The translations under genes and the position numbers were made by a program. From Streptomyces echinatus (GTDB taxonomy: Bacteria; Actinomycetota; Actinomycetes; Streptomycetales; Streptomycetaceae): DNA of 64,000 nucleotides. The notes under the pieces are model-generated. The model saw only the letters and a list, made by a program, of their open reading frames with translations, had not been told where the DNA came from and did not search any database. The stretch's first letter is position 1, and each line of letters opens with the position of its first letter. The stretch is from assembly GCF_014203595.1 (NCBI RefSeq), contig NZ_JACHJK010000001.1, positions 312,582-376,581 on the forward strand, given 5' to 3'. Shown here one piece after another: positions 41,990 to 50,573 of the stretch.

Positions 41990-42840
41990 GCGCGCTCACC
42001 GAGGTCGCCTCCGGCTACCGGGCGGGGCACACCCTGCCGCCGCGGGTCGAGCTGGTCCGCCAGCTCAAGCGGCGCCGCACCCTGGTCATGGGCGCGGTCC
42101 TGGCCCTGCTGCCCTTCGTGCTGCTGATCGCCTTCGCGATCGGCGGCACCCCGGAGGGCCGGAACAACCAGGTCACGCTGATGGACACGGCCACCGCCTC
42201 CGGCGCCAACTTCGCCGCCGTCAACCTCTTCGTGTCGGCGGGCTTCCTGCTGGTGATCCCGGTCGCCCTGTTCTGCGGGGACACGGTCGCCTCGGAGGCC
42301 GGCTGGTCCTCGCTGCGCTATCTGCTCGCCGCGCCCGTGCCCCGCGCCCGGCTGCTGTGGTCCAAGCTGGTCGTGGCGCTCGGGCTGAGCCTCGCCGCGA
42401 TGGTGCTGCTGCCGGTCGTGGCGCTCGCCGTCGGCTCGGCCGCCTACGGCTGGGGCCCGCTGGAGATCCCCACCGGCGGCGCGCTGGACACCGGTACGGC
42501 GGCGCAGCGCCTGCTGGTGGCCGTGGCCTACATCTTCGTGGCCCAACTGGTCACCGCCGGGCTGGCGTTCTGGCTGTCGACCAAGACGGACGCCCCGCTC
42601 GGCGCGGTCGGCGGCGCGGTCGGCCTGACCATCGTCGGCAACGTCCTGGACGCCGTCACCGCGCTCGGCCACTGGCGCGACTTCCTGCCCGCGCACTGGC
42701 AGTTCGCCTGGGCGGACGCCGTACAGCCGCATCCCGAGTGGTCCGGGATGATCCAGGGCGCCGCGGTCTCCGTGACGTACGCCCTGGTGCTGTTCGCCCT
42801 CGCCTTCCGGGGCTTCGCCCGCAAGGACGTCGTCTCCTAG
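41986..42840 (+). CDS. ABC-2-type transporter permease
   Basis: 284 residues with about six hydrophobic segments (VMGAVLALLPFVLLIAFAIG; FVSAGFLLVIPVALFCGDTV; LVVALGLSLAAMVLLPVVAL; AVAYIFVAQLVTAGLAFWLS; last near VTYALVLFALAFRGFARKD). CGDTVASEAGWSSLRYLLA is the ABC-2 family's typical loop. The start overlaps the stop of the hydrolase-ATPase fusion (ATGA), so together they form one transporter. It may export a peptide or lipid that the hydrolase processes; that is inference. Confidence 0.86.
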   Translation: MSALTEVASGYRAGHTLPPRVELVRQLKRRRTLVMGAVLALLPFVLLIAFAIGGTPEGRNNQVTLMDTATASGANFAAVNLFVSAGFLLVIPVALFCGDTVASEAGWSSLRYLLAAPVPRARLLWSKLVVALGLSLAAMVLLPVVALAVGSAAYGWGPLEIPTGGALDTGTAAQRLLVAVAYIFVAQLVTAGLAFWLSTKTDAPLGAVGGAVGLTIVGNVLDAVTALGHWRDFLPAHWQFAWADAVQPHPEWSGMIQGAAVSVTYALVLFALAFRGFARKDVVS

Positions 42841-42857
42841 CCGTCCCGCACGTCCCA

Positions 42858-42885
42858 TTGACCTTCCCTTACTTCTGAGTAAGTT
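42858..42885 (+). promoter_or_regulatory. Promoter of the acyl-CoA ligase with embedded palindrome
   Basis: TTGACC (42858-42863), 16 bases, TAAGTT (42880-42885). The palindrome CTTACTTCTGAGTAAG (42868-42883) covers most of the spacer and part of the -10. TTACT...AGTAA sites are typical for TetR-type fatty-acid regulators in actinobacteria. Confidence 0.6.
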
Positions 42886-42931
42886 GACCCACCGGTAAGG
42901 ACCGTCGGCCGTACCGCCACCGGGAGCCGTC

Positions 42932-44857
42932 ATGGGCGTACGCAGGGATCTGAAGCGGGCACGCAGGCGCACCGGTCTCGCGGACCGCGCCTCGGTGGAG
43001 ATCGTCCGGGACCCCTCGGGCACGGTGCGCGAGGTGCGGGCCGCGCCCCTGGCGCCCCCGCTCGCCTCCGGCTCCCTGGCCGACCTGCCGTTCGGGCACG
43101 CCGCCGGGACCCCGGACGCGGTGCTGCTGCGCCGCCGCGAACGGGACGGTTGGCGGCCGGTCACCGCGGCCGCCTTCGCCGCCGAAGTGGCCGCCGTGGC
43201 CAAGGGGCTGATCGCCGCCGGGCTCGAACCGGGCGGCCGGGTCGTGGTGATGTCCCGCACCCGCTACGAGTGGACGGTCCTGGACTTCGCCGTCTGGGCG
43301 GCCGGCGGCCGGTCCGTGCCGGTCTACCCGACCTCCTCCGCCGAACAGGTGGAGTGGATCGTCCGCGACTCCGGCGCCCGGTTCGCCGTCACCGAGACCG
43401 CCGCGAACGCGGCCACGGTCACCACCGGCACCGCCGGCCACCCGCGCTCGCCGAGGCTGTGGCAACTGGACTCCGGCGCCCTCGCGGACCTCACCGCCCT
43501 CGGCCGGGACATCCCCGACGACGAACTCGCCGAGCGGCGCGGCGCGCTGACCCCCGACACCGTCGCCACCATCTGCTACACCTCCGGCACCACCGGCCGG
43601 CCCAAGGGCTGCGTCCTCACCCACGCCAACCTGCACGCCGAGGCCGCCAACACCGTCGAGCTGCTCCACCCGGTCTTCCAGGCCGTCACCGGCCGGGCCG
43701 CCTCCACGCTGCTCTTCCTGCCGCTCGCCCACATCCTCGGCCGCACCCTGCAGCTCGCCTGTCTGCTGGCCCGCATCGAGACCGGCCACTTCCCGAGCGT
43801 CAGGCCCGACGAACTCAGACCCGTCCTCAAGGAGTTCCGGCCCACTTTCCTGGTCGGGGTGCCGTACCTCTTCGAGAAGATCCACGACACCGGGCGCGCC
43901 ACCGCCGAGCGGACCGGCCGGGCCGCCTCCTTCGACCGCGCCGAACGGATCGCCGTCCGCTTCGGCGAGGCCCATCTGCGGACCCTCCTCGGCACCGGCA
44001 CCGGCAAGGGCCCCGGCCCCGGCCTGTACGCCGCCCGGGCGCTGTACGACCTGCTGGTCTACCGCCGCATCCGCAAGGAACTGGGCGGCCGGATGCGGTA
44101 CGCCGTCAGCGGCGGCTCCCCGCTGGACCGCGACCTCAATCTGTTCTTCCACGCGGCCGGCATCGTCGTCTACGAGGGCTACGGCCTGACCGAGACCAGC
44201 GCCGCCGCCACGATCGTGCCCCCGCTCGGCCCCCGCCCCGGCACCGTCGGCCGGCCGGTGCCGGGCGTGTCCGTGCGCATCGCCGACGACGGCGAGGTGC
44301 TGATCCGGGGCGGCATCGTCTTCGGGGCGTACTGGAACGACCCGGCCGCCACCGAGGACGTGCTCCGGGACGGCTGGTTCGCCACCGGCGACCTCGGTGC
44401 GCTGGACGGCGACGGCTATCTCACGATCACCGGCCGCAAGAAGGACATCCTCGTCACCTCCGGCGGCAAGAACGTCTCACCGGCCGTCCTGGAGGACCGG
44501 CTGCGCGGCCGGTCGCCCGTCGGCCAGTGCGTGGTGGTGGGCGACAACCGGCCCTTCGTCGCCGCCTTGATCACCCTGGACCCGGAGGCGCTCGCCCACT
44601 GGCTGTCCGTACGGAAGCTGCCGCCGGACACCCCGCCGGCCGAGCTGGTCCGCGACGAGCGGCTGCGGGCCGAGGTGCAGCGGGCGGTCGACCATGCCAA
44701 CGAGGCCGTCTCCCGCGCCGAGTCGATCCGCGCCTTCGCGCTGGTCGAGGGGGAGTTCACCGAGGAGAACGGGCTGCTGACCCCCTCGCTGAAGGTCAGG
44801 CGGCACGCGGTGACGGCCGCGTACGCCGAGCAGATAGAGGCGCTGTACCGCCGCTGA
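42932..44857 (+). CDS. Long-chain fatty-acid--CoA ligase (FadD/ACSL type)
   Basis: A 641-residue AMP-forming acyl-CoA synthetase. Adenylation motifs: TICYTSGTTGRPKGCVLTHA (AMP-binding), VYEGYGLTETSAAATIVP, WFATGDLGALDGDGYLTITG and RKKDILVTSGGKNVSPAVLE with the catalytic lysine region. The length and the inserted segment FLVGVPYLFEKIHDTGR match long-chain (FACL/ACSL) enzymes that activate fatty acids for beta-oxidation or lipid synthesis. The promoter carries a 16-bp palindrome, suggesting fatty-acid-responsive control. A strong terminator separates it from the rodlin pair. Confidence 0.92.
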   Translation: MGVRRDLKRARRRTGLADRASVEIVRDPSGTVREVRAAPLAPPLASGSLADLPFGHAAGTPDAVLLRRRERDGWRPVTAAAFAAEVAAVAKGLIAAGLEPGGRVVVMSRTRYEWTVLDFAVWAAGGRSVPVYPTSSAEQVEWIVRDSGARFAVTETAANAATVTTGTAGHPRSPRLWQLDSGALADLTALGRDIPDDELAERRGALTPDTVATICYTSGTTGRPKGCVLTHANLHAEAANTVELLHPVFQAVTGRAASTLLFLPLAHILGRTLQLACLLARIETGHFPSVRPDELRPVLKEFRPTFLVGVPYLFEKIHDTGRATAERTGRAASFDRAERIAVRFGEAHLRTLLGTGTGKGPGPGLYAARALYDLLVYRRIRKELGGRMRYAVSGGSPLDRDLNLFFHAAGIVVYEGYGLTETSAAATIVPPLGPRPGTVGRPVPGVSVRIADDGEVLIRGGIVFGAYWNDPAATEDVLRDGWFATGDLGALDGDGYLTITGRKKDILVTSGGKNVSPAVLEDRLRGRSPVGQCVVVGDNRPFVAALITLDPEALAHWLSVRKLPPDTPPAELVRDERLRAEVQRAVDHANEAVSRAESIRAFALVEGEFTEENGLLTPSLKVRRHAVTAAYAEQIEALYRR

Positions 44858-44863
44858 CACGAC

Positions 44864-44898
44864 GAAGCGGGGCGCCGGACCACTCGGCGCCCCGCTTC
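44864..44898. terminator. Bidirectional terminator between acyl-CoA ligase and rdlB
   Basis: GAAGCGGGGCGCC (44864-44876) and GGCGCCCCGCTTC (44886-44898): perfect 13-bp arms, 9-base loop, between convergent genes. Confidence 0.85.
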
Positions 44899-44908
44899 GA
44901 TCACCGGA

Positions 44909-45307
44909 TCACTTGTCCGCGTTCGAGGACAGGACCGAGACGTCCTCCAGCAGGTGCGCCAGCGCGCCGTCGCGCTTGACGTTCGAGGAGTTCTCGGTGC
45001 ACTGCTGCTGCATGTGGTCGGACAGGATCGGAACGTCCTGGATCGCTCCTCCGATGGCCGCGTCGACCGAGGCCGGAATGTCGTTCACGGCGATGCAAGG
45101 CTTGTTGAAGGACCCCTGGATGAGAGCGAGCTGCGGGCTCATCTTCCCGTACGTGGTCGAGTTGCCGAAGGCCTGCCATCCCGCGTTGCCGTTCGCGACG
45201 GTCGGGCCCTGGTCGTTCCCGACCGCCAGCGCCTGCGGTGCCGCGGCAGCGGAGGCGCCCAAGGCGGAAGCGGCGACAGCCGCAGTGGCAACAAGCTTCT
45301 TGATCAC
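44909..45307 (-). CDS. rdlB: Rodlin RdlB
   Basis: 132 residues from a GTG at 45307 (AAAGGA upstream). A signal peptide (cleavage near APQALA) is followed by the rodlin pattern VGNDQGPTVANGNAGWQAFGNSTT (first half) and MSPQLALIQGSFNKPC, AAIGGAIQDVPILSDHMQQQ, CTENSS and DGALAHLLEDVSVLSSN. Rodlins assemble with chaplins into the paired-rod layer on aerial hyphae and spores. It is divergent from rdlA, as in S. coelicolor; the rdlA/rdlB names are assigned by position next to the chaplins. A BldN-like promoter lies at 45352-45379. Confidence 0.9.
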   Translation of the reverse strand: MIKKLVATAAVAASALGASAAAAPQALAVGNDQGPTVANGNAGWQAFGNSTTYGKMSPQLALIQGSFNKPCIAVNDIPASVDAAIGGAIQDVPILSDHMQQQCTENSSNVKRDGALAHLLEDVSVLSSNADK

Positions 45308-45351
45308 TAGGCCAATCCTTTCTGAGGAAACCCCGTACCGGAGCGCCCTGC

Positions 45352-45379
45352 TCAACTCTGCGGATCCCGCGTGGTTTCT
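45352..45379 (-). promoter_or_regulatory. Candidate sigma-BldN promoter of rdlB
   Basis: On the minus strand AGAAAC (45379-45374), exactly 16 bases, AGTTGA (45357-45352), 45 bases before the start codon. Confidence 0.55.
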
Positions 45380-45482
45380 CCCGTTCACCCTGTCGGCCGA
45401 AGGGGTGGACCGTGATGTGTTCTTCGGATCGGTGACTTCCTGTCACCTCCCTCGCTGTTTACGCTCCAACAGAGTGAATAAG

Positions 45483-45510
45483 CGGAACCATTCCCTATGT
45501 GCCGGGTTGA
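45483..45510 (+). promoter_or_regulatory. Candidate sigma-BldN promoter of rdlA
   Basis: CGGAAC (45483-45488), exactly 16 bases, GGTTGA (45505-45510), 44 bases before the start codon. Each hexamer matches the remembered consensus at five of six positions. Confidence 0.65.
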
Positions 45511-45553
45511 TGAGGCCGTAGGGCATGCGTCGCTACGAGGAAAGGAACGCGAA

Positions 45554-45952
45554 GTGCTCAAGAAGGCAATGGTCGCCGCTGCGACCGTCGCTTCTGTCGT
45601 GGGAATGGCGGTGGCGGCCGCGCCGCAGGCGCTTGCCATCGGCAACGACAACGGACCGACCGTCGTGAACGGCAACGACAACATCTCGTCGTTCGGCAAC
45701 TCGGCGACGAGCGGCAACCTGAGTCCGCAGCTCTCGCTGGTGCAGGGCTCGCTCAACAAGCCGTGCTTGGGCGTCCAGGACACCGACGTCGCCGTCGACG
45801 CGGCCATCGGCGGCACCATCCAGGACATCCCGGTGCTCTCGGACCACGTCCAGCAGCAGTGCAGCGAGAACTCCACGAACAGCAAGCGGGACGGCGCGCT
45901 CTCGCACGTCCTGGAGGACCTTTCGGTTCTCTCGGCGAACACCGAAGGCTGA
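45554..45952 (+). CDS. rdlA: Rodlin RdlA
   Basis: 132 residues from a GTG at 45554 (AAAGGAACGCGAA upstream). The signal peptide [20 protein letters not shown] is cleaved near QALAIG. The mature part is [63 protein letters not shown] and [17 protein letters not shown], colinear with the divergent rdlB product. Both cysteines are conserved. It is followed by the short chaplin gene on the same strand, as in S. coelicolor where rdlA adjoins chpD. Confidence 0.9.
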   Translation: MLKKAMVAAATVASVVGMAVAAAPQALAIGNDNGPTVVNGNDNISSFGNSATSGNLSPQLSLVQGSLNKPCLGVQDTDVAVDAAIGGTIQDIPVLSDHVQQQCSENSTNSKRDGALSHVLEDLSVLSANTEG

Positions 45953-46106
45953 CTCCACGTCGGCTGGCCCGGGCAGTCCGCTGCATGGTCTGCGGATCGC
46001 CCGGGTGTCTTTGTGTTCCGTGAAATCCAGGCGAGGGAGTCGCGTGAAAGATCGGTGCGATCGAGTGATTATCGCGCGGTTCGCGTTCCATGCTCTCCCA
46101 TTGCGT

Positions 46107-46136
46107 CTAACCCTCGTTCCATACCACGACCGTTCA
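46107..46136 (+). promoter_or_regulatory. Weak BldN-like element before the short chaplin
   Basis: CTAACC (46107-46112), 18 bases, CGTTCA (46131-46136). The words are BldN-like, but the spacing differs from the 16 bases seen at the rodlins. Confidence 0.3.
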
Positions 46137-46195
46137 CGTCGTGCGCACACGATTCTGGCCGTCGTCGGGGTATGACTCCAAAGAAGGGAACATTC

Positions 46196-46423
46196 ATGAA
46201 GAAGACTGTTGCTGTCGTCGCGGGCGCCCTCATGCTCCTGGGCGGTGCGGCACCCGCCTTCGCCGACACCGGGGCCGAGGCCGCCGCGGTCGGTTCCCCC
46301 GGTGCCGCCTCCGGCAACGCCGTCCAGGTCCCGATCCACCTGCCGGTCAACGCCTGCGGCAACACGGTGGACGTCATCGCTCTGCTGAACCCGTCGTTCG
46401 GCAACGCCTGCGTCAACGACTGA
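46196..46423 (+). CDS. chpD: Short chaplin (ChpD position)
   Basis: A 75-residue short chaplin. The signal peptide MKKTVAVVAGALMLLGG is cleaved near PAFADT. One chaplin domain: GSPGAASGNAVQVPIHLPVN, ACGNTVDVIALLNPSFGNAC, VND, with both conserved cysteines. Short chaplins are secreted, form amyloid fibres and are anchored through the long chaplins. It lies between rdlA and the long repeat-rich chaplin-like gene, the order chpA-chpD-rdlA known from S. coelicolor; the symbol rests on that position. Confidence 0.92.
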   Translation: MKKTVAVVAGALMLLGGAAPAFADTGAEAAAVGSPGAASGNAVQVPIHLPVNACGNTVDVIALLNPSFGNACVND

Positions 46424-46544
46424 GCTTCTCGCACACCACGCACAGCCCCACCGGCTGCGTACTGGCCGGCCTCGGACCGTCGATCCGTCGATTCTTCGTT
46501 CCGGGGCCGGCTTTCCCATTTCTTCGAGCAGGAAGACCACGAGA

Positions 46545-47735
46545 TTGCGACAGACTCTCAGCAAGGGCATGGCCGTGGCCGCCGTCGCGACCGGCATGCT
46601 GTCCTTGTACGGCGGTGCCGCGCTCGCCGACTCCCGCGCGCACGGCGCCACTCAGGATTCCCCCGGGACAGTGGCCGGGAATCACGTCCAGGCTCCGGTG
46701 AACGCGCCGGCCGACGCCTGCGGTGCCTCCACCGGCGTGGTGGCCGCGCTGAACTCGGCGGCCGGTGACTCCTGTGCTGCCGCCGATCACAGTACGGAGG
46801 GGCAGGAGAGCAGCCGGCACGTCGACGAGGCCGTCGGCACCGGTGACTCCGACAACAGCGGTTCCAAGGGCGCCGACGACGAGCCCACTCCCAGCAGCAG
46901 CCACTCCGCACCCCCCTACGGCGATGACGAGGCGACCTCACCCGCCTACGGCGACAGCGAGACCAAGTCTCCTTCGTACGGGGATGAGGAGACCAAGGCG
47001 CCTGAGACCAAGTCTCCTTCGTACGGGGATGAGGAGACCGAGGCGCCTGAGACCAAGTCTCCTTCGTACGGGGATGAGGAGACCGAGGCGCCCGAGACCA
47101 AGTCTCCTTCGTACGGGGATGAGGAGACCAAGGCGCCCGAGACCAAGTCTCCTTCGTACGGGGATGAGGAGACCAAGGCGCCCGAGACCAAGACTCCTTC
47201 GTACGGTGACGAGGAGACCAAGGCGCCCGAGACCAAGACTCCTTCGTACGGTGACGAGGAGACCAAGGCGCCCGAGACCACGGCACCTCCCTATGGCGGG
47301 AAGGAGACCACAGCACCTCCGTACGGTGGTGAGGAGACCACCGCGCCTCCCTACGGTGGCGAGAAGACGACTTCGCCTCCCTATGGTGGTGAGGAGACCA
47401 CCGCGCCTCCCTATGGCGGGAAGGAGACCACACCACCTCCGTACGGTGGTGAGGAGACCACACCACCTCCGTACGGTGGTGAGGAGACCACGCGGCCTCC
47501 CTACGGTGGTGAGGAGACCACGCCGCCTCCGTACGGTGGTGAGGAGACCACACCGCCTCCGTACGGTGGTGAGGAGACCACACCGCCTCATCACGGCTGG
47601 CACCACCCCAGGCCGGAGCTCTCGCACACCGGTGGTGAGGCCCGGGCCATGATCGCGACCTCGGCCGTCAGCGCCGTGCTGATCGCTGCCGGAACGATTC
47701 TGTACCGGCGAGGCCGGTCCGCCTCCCGTCGGTAG
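46545..47735 (+). CDS. Repeat-rich chaplin-like wall protein (ChpA position)
   Basis: 396 residues from a TTG at 46545 (AGGAAGA upstream); an ATG at 46569 is possible. It has a signal peptide (near GAALADS), one divergent chaplin domain at about 38-78 (DSPGTVAGNHVQAPVNAPAD, ACGASTGVVAALNSAAGDSC), an acidic Ser-rich linker, seven 15-residue repeats (TKSPSYGDEETKAPE type, 140-244), ten 10-residue repeats (TTPPPYGGEE type, 245-344), LSHTG at 359-363, a membrane segment and a basic tail. The sorting-signal layout suggests wall anchoring by a sortase. It occupies the place of chpA but has one chaplin domain instead of two. Confidence 0.87.
   Translation: MRQTLSKGMAVAAVATGMLSLYGGAALADSRAHGATQDSPGTVAGNHVQAPVNAPADACGASTGVVAALNSAAGDSCAAADHSTEGQESSRHVDEAVGTGDSDNSGSKGADDEPTPSSSHSAPPYGDDEATSPAYGDSETKSPSYGDEETKAPETKSPSYGDEETEAPETKSPSYGDEETEAPETKSPSYGDEETKAPETKSPSYGDEETKAPETKTPSYGDEETKAPETKTPSYGDEETKAPETTAPPYGGKETTAPPYGGEETTAPPYGGEKTTSPPYGGEETTAPPYGGKETTPPPYGGEETTPPPYGGEETTRPPYGGEETTPPPYGGEETTPPPYGGEETTPPHHGWHHPRPELSHTGGEARAMIATSAVSAVLIAAGTILYRRGRSASRR
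46962..47576 (+). repeat. In-frame tandem repeats: 7 x 45 bp then 10 x 30 bp
   Basis: The first array (46962-47276) has a core TCTCCTTCGTACGGGGATGA; the second (47277-47576) has a core CCTCCGTACGGTGGTGAGGA. Both unit lengths are multiples of three, so gain or loss of units keeps the frame. The high nucleotide identity suggests recent expansion. Confidence 0.9.
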
Positions 47736-47741
47736 CGCGTC

Positions 47742-47768
47742 GGGTGCCGGACCAAGCGTCCGGCACCC
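47742..47768 (+). terminator. Terminator after the repeat-rich chaplin-like gene
   Basis: GGGTGCCGGAC (47742-47752) and GTCCGGCACCC (47758-47768), a perfect 11-bp stem with a 5-base loop, directly after the stop codon. Confidence 0.82.
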
Positions 47769-48082
47769 CGCCGTGCCCCCGTGCTTCCGCGTCGTGCAGC
47801 ATCCTTCTGCGCCGGACCGGCTCAGGCAGCCGCGGTCGCCCGGCACCTCACGGGCCGTCACATCTCCCCACCTGGCACCTCCCCCATCGCTCCACCCGCT
47901 CGCGCACCCATCGGAACCCCGCGCAGGCTCGTGACCGTCTTCCGCTGGCCCGTACGGGGGTCCGTGCGACCCGGAAGAGGCAACCGGGCTGGCGCCGGTC
48001 GTACTGATGTGACTGGCTGTCAGTACGAACGCCCTGACACCGCCGGACGGACGACGGAGGGCGAGTGGAGAGAGGAGCCGGC
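47769..48082. other. Intergenic region before the GH26-type gene
   Basis: No supported gene. It is GC-rich with no clear -10/-35; GAGAGGAG before 48083 is the ribosome-binding site. A GTCAGTACGAACG stretch near 48018 is the only lower-GC patch. Confidence 0.45.
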
Positions 48083-49387
48083 ATGACCGCACAGCGGCGC
48101 AGGGCCCGGCCCGGGCGGCCGGTCGTGCTAGCGGCGTCGGTCGTCGGGGCGGTCACCCTGGCGGTCGGCTCCGGGTTCGCCGCGAGCCCGGGTACGGCCC
48201 GGGCGGCGGACCCGCCCGCCCCGGCCCCGGCGCCCACGACCGTGCCTGCCGGCCCGGCCGTTCCCGCGTCCCCGGCCGTTCCGGCCCCGACGGCGGCGCC
48301 GACACCTCCGGCGGCCAGGGGGACCCCCGTGCCCGTCCGGGCCGTCCGGCCCTTCGGAGCGTTTCTCGACTCCGGTCCCAGCGGGGTCGCGCACATGGCC
48401 CAGCTGAGTCGTTGGCTCGGCGGGACCGAGCTGAAGGTCGCCCACACCTATCTGCCCGGCGGCAGCTGGCAGGACATCGAGGGGCCACCCGGCTTCCTGG
48501 ACGTCTGGGCGCACTGGCGGCGGGGGAAGGCGGACCGGACGCTCGTCCTCAACGTGCCGATGCAGGAGCGCAACGAGGAGGACGTCCCGGACGACCAGGT
48601 GCGGCTGCTGCTGCGGCAGGCTGCGGGCGGCGCGTTCGACCAGCACTTCAGGACCCTCGCCGAGCGGCTGGTGGAGCTGGGGGTGCCGGACACGGTGATC
48701 GTGCTCGGCTGGGAGATGAACGGCATCACCTACACCCACCGCTGCGGACCGGACCCGGCCGCCTGGAAGGCGTACTGGAACAGGATCGTCGCCACGATGC
48801 GGTCGGTGCCGGGGCAGAAGTTCCGGTTCGACTTCACGCCGAGCCGCGGCCGGGACGCCGTGCCCTGGACCGAGTGCTATCCCGGGGACGACACGGTCGA
48901 CGTCATCGGCATGGACTCCTACGACCAGCCGAGCGGGCTGTCGTTCGACGAGCAGGTGAAGGAGCCCTACGGGCTCCAGCAACACGTGGACTTCGCGAAA
49001 GCCCACGGCAAGCCCATCTCCTATCCGGAATGGGGGCTCTTCCGCAACGGCGACAACGCCGAGTACATGCGGCGCATGCTCGCCTGGATCGACGAGCACC
49101 GGCCGCTGTACAACACGCTGACCGACTACTGCCCGCACGGCGTGTGGCAGTGCTCGGCCAACCCCCGTGCGTCGCTGGTCTACCGGACCGCCCTGTACGG
49201 CCTCACCCAGCCGCCCGCGCCCACGCCGGCCCCGGTCTCGCCCCCGCCCCCGGCAGCCCTGCCCGAGCCGGCACCCGCCACCGGCCCCCCGGCCGTCTGC
49301 TCGCCGCTGAGCCTGGGCGACTGGGCCGAGCACTGGCTCGACAGACAGCCCTGCGCCGGCTTCGACTGGTGGTCGCGGACACGCTAG
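48083..49387 (+). CDS. Secreted GH26-like glycoside hydrolase
   Basis: 434 residues from the ATG at 48083. The signal peptide or anchor (about 13-42) is followed by an Ala/Pro linker (44-85). The catalytic domain at about 88-350 resembles family GH26 (beta-mannanase and related endo-glucanases): acid/base Glu211 in VIVLGWEMNG, the region VIGMDSYD, and nucleophile Glu316 in ISYPEWGLF. A Pro-rich stretch and a short Cys-containing tail (VCSPLSLGDW; QPCAGFDWW) end it. It lies between the chaplins and the convergent polysaccharide operon, so it may trim the surface polysaccharide; that link is inference. Confidence 0.83.
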   Translation: MTAQRRRARPGRPVVLAASVVGAVTLAVGSGFAASPGTARAADPPAPAPAPTTVPAGPAVPASPAVPAPTAAPTPPAARGTPVPVRAVRPFGAFLDSGPSGVAHMAQLSRWLGGTELKVAHTYLPGGSWQDIEGPPGFLDVWAHWRRGKADRTLVLNVPMQERNEEDVPDDQVRLLLRQAAGGAFDQHFRTLAERLVELGVPDTVIVLGWEMNGITYTHRCGPDPAAWKAYWNRIVATMRSVPGQKFRFDFTPSRGRDAVPWTECYPGDDTVDVIGMDSYDQPSGLSFDEQVKEPYGLQQHVDFAKAHGKPISYPEWGLFRNGDNAEYMRRMLAWIDEHRPLYNTLTDYCPHGVWQCSANPRASLVYRTALYGLTQPPAPTPAPVSPPPPAALPEPAPATGPPAVCSPLSLGDWAEHWLDRQPCAGFDWWSRTR

Positions 49388-49448
49388 GGCCCCTCGTCCG
49401 GTTCATGCCGGGCCCGCGGGTGGCCCGGCCTGATCCAGACGCAAGACC

Positions 49449-50573
49449 CTAGCCCTGGCCGCGTTCCCGCCACCGGTGCCGCACCTCCCTGCCGCACTGT
49501 CTGGCGGCCACGCCGCTCAGCGCGGCCGCCAGCAGCGGGGCGGTGCGCCGACGGGCCATGAGAAGTCGCTGGTTGACGACCCGTTCGGGCCGCCAGTGAA
49601 GCTTGTACGATTCGTCGCCGCGCAGCAGGCTCAGCACGCCGCGCCCGCCGCCGGTGTGCTCGGTGCAGGCGTCCAGCAGCATCACAGCCACGTCCGCCTT
49701 CCGGTCCCTCAGGCCCGGATGGGCACCGTAGAGGTAGCCGCCGGCCAGGCTGTCCGAGAGCAGGGTCAGATCGACCGCCAGTACCTCGTCGCCGATCAGG
49801 AACTCGGTGACCACCGCGTTCCCCGAGCGCACCATCGGTGGCACCGCCCGCATCAGGTGCTCCCGGAACCTGGGCCGCAGATGCTCGCTCGTCACCTTCC
49901 GGCCCTGCCACTGCAGCCGGTGCAGCTCCAGCAGCCGGCCGAGTGCAGCGGCCGCCTCCTCCGGGCCCACAGTCCGCCGCCGCACACCCAGTGCGGTCAG
50001 CCTGCGCAGCTTGGCCCGCGCCCGCTGGCTCGTCTTGCCCGACGACAACCGGGCGATCAGCTCGTCCATGGGCACACCGGGCAGCTCCAGGCACAGCGAG
50101 TCGCGGACCCTGTGACGCGGACCGCACCAGTGGTCGTACACCCGCTCCACCGCACCGCCCGGACGCACCTCGCGGAAGTCGACCAGTGCCGTGCAGGCGG
50201 CGTCCGCGAGCGCATCGGTGAGCGTGCCCGCCGCCCTTCCGTCGTCCGTGTCGTCCAGGAGCACGTCCGTGTAGTCGGAGATCGGGCCGCCGAGCGGCAC
50301 CAGCGCGGGCAGCGGCCGGCTCACCAGCATCAGCGGCGCGACGGCGACCAGTTCGCCGCCGGCCCGCACCAGGAGCAGCCTGAGATGCCCGGGCCGGCCG
50401 TACGACAGCCACCACGAGTGCAGCCACGCATGGCTCTGGAAGGGGGTGGCGGCGGAGCACTTCCCGAACAGCCGGCCCCAGTCCGGGGCCAGCGCCGCGA
50501 AGGCCGCCTCGTCGGTGACGAACTCGGCGGTGAGAACCGGGCACGCGGTGCGTGCCGTGAAGGTGGCGGTCAC
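49449..50573 (-). CDS. FemAB/BioF2-like GNAT acyltransferase
   Basis: 374 residues from a GTG at 50573 overlapping the stop of the upstream gene (GTGA). The two-lobed GNAT pattern of the Acetyltransf_6 group is visible: FGKCSAATPFQSHAWLHSWW at the N-terminus, ELHRLQWQGRKVTSEH, GGYLYGAHPGLRDRKADVAV, and the C-terminal LRGDESYKLHWRPE typical of this group. Relatives sit in exopolysaccharide and cellulose clusters and may acylate the sugar chain. It is the last gene of the operon. Confidence 0.82.
   Translation of the reverse strand: MTATFTARTACPVLTAEFVTDEAAFAALAPDWGRLFGKCSAATPFQSHAWLHSWWLSYGRPGHLRLLLVRAGGELVAVAPLMLVSRPLPALVPLGGPISDYTDVLLDDTDDGRAAGTLTDALADAACTALVDFREVRPGGAVERVYDHWCGPRHRVRDSLCLELPGVPMDELIARLSSGKTSQRARAKLRRLTALGVRRRTVGPEEAAAALGRLLELHRLQWQGRKVTSEHLRPRFREHLMRAVPPMVRSGNAVVTEFLIGDEVLAVDLTLLSDSLAGGYLYGAHPGLRDRKADVAVMLLDACTEHTGGGRGVLSLLRGDESYKLHWRPERVVNQRLLMARRRTAPLLAAALSGVAARQCGREVRHRWRERGQG

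Noticed and set aside
46938..48092. 384-codon minus-strand frame with regular LLTTVRR repeats
   Set aside because: The regularity is only the reverse complement of the chaplin-like gene's tandem repeats.
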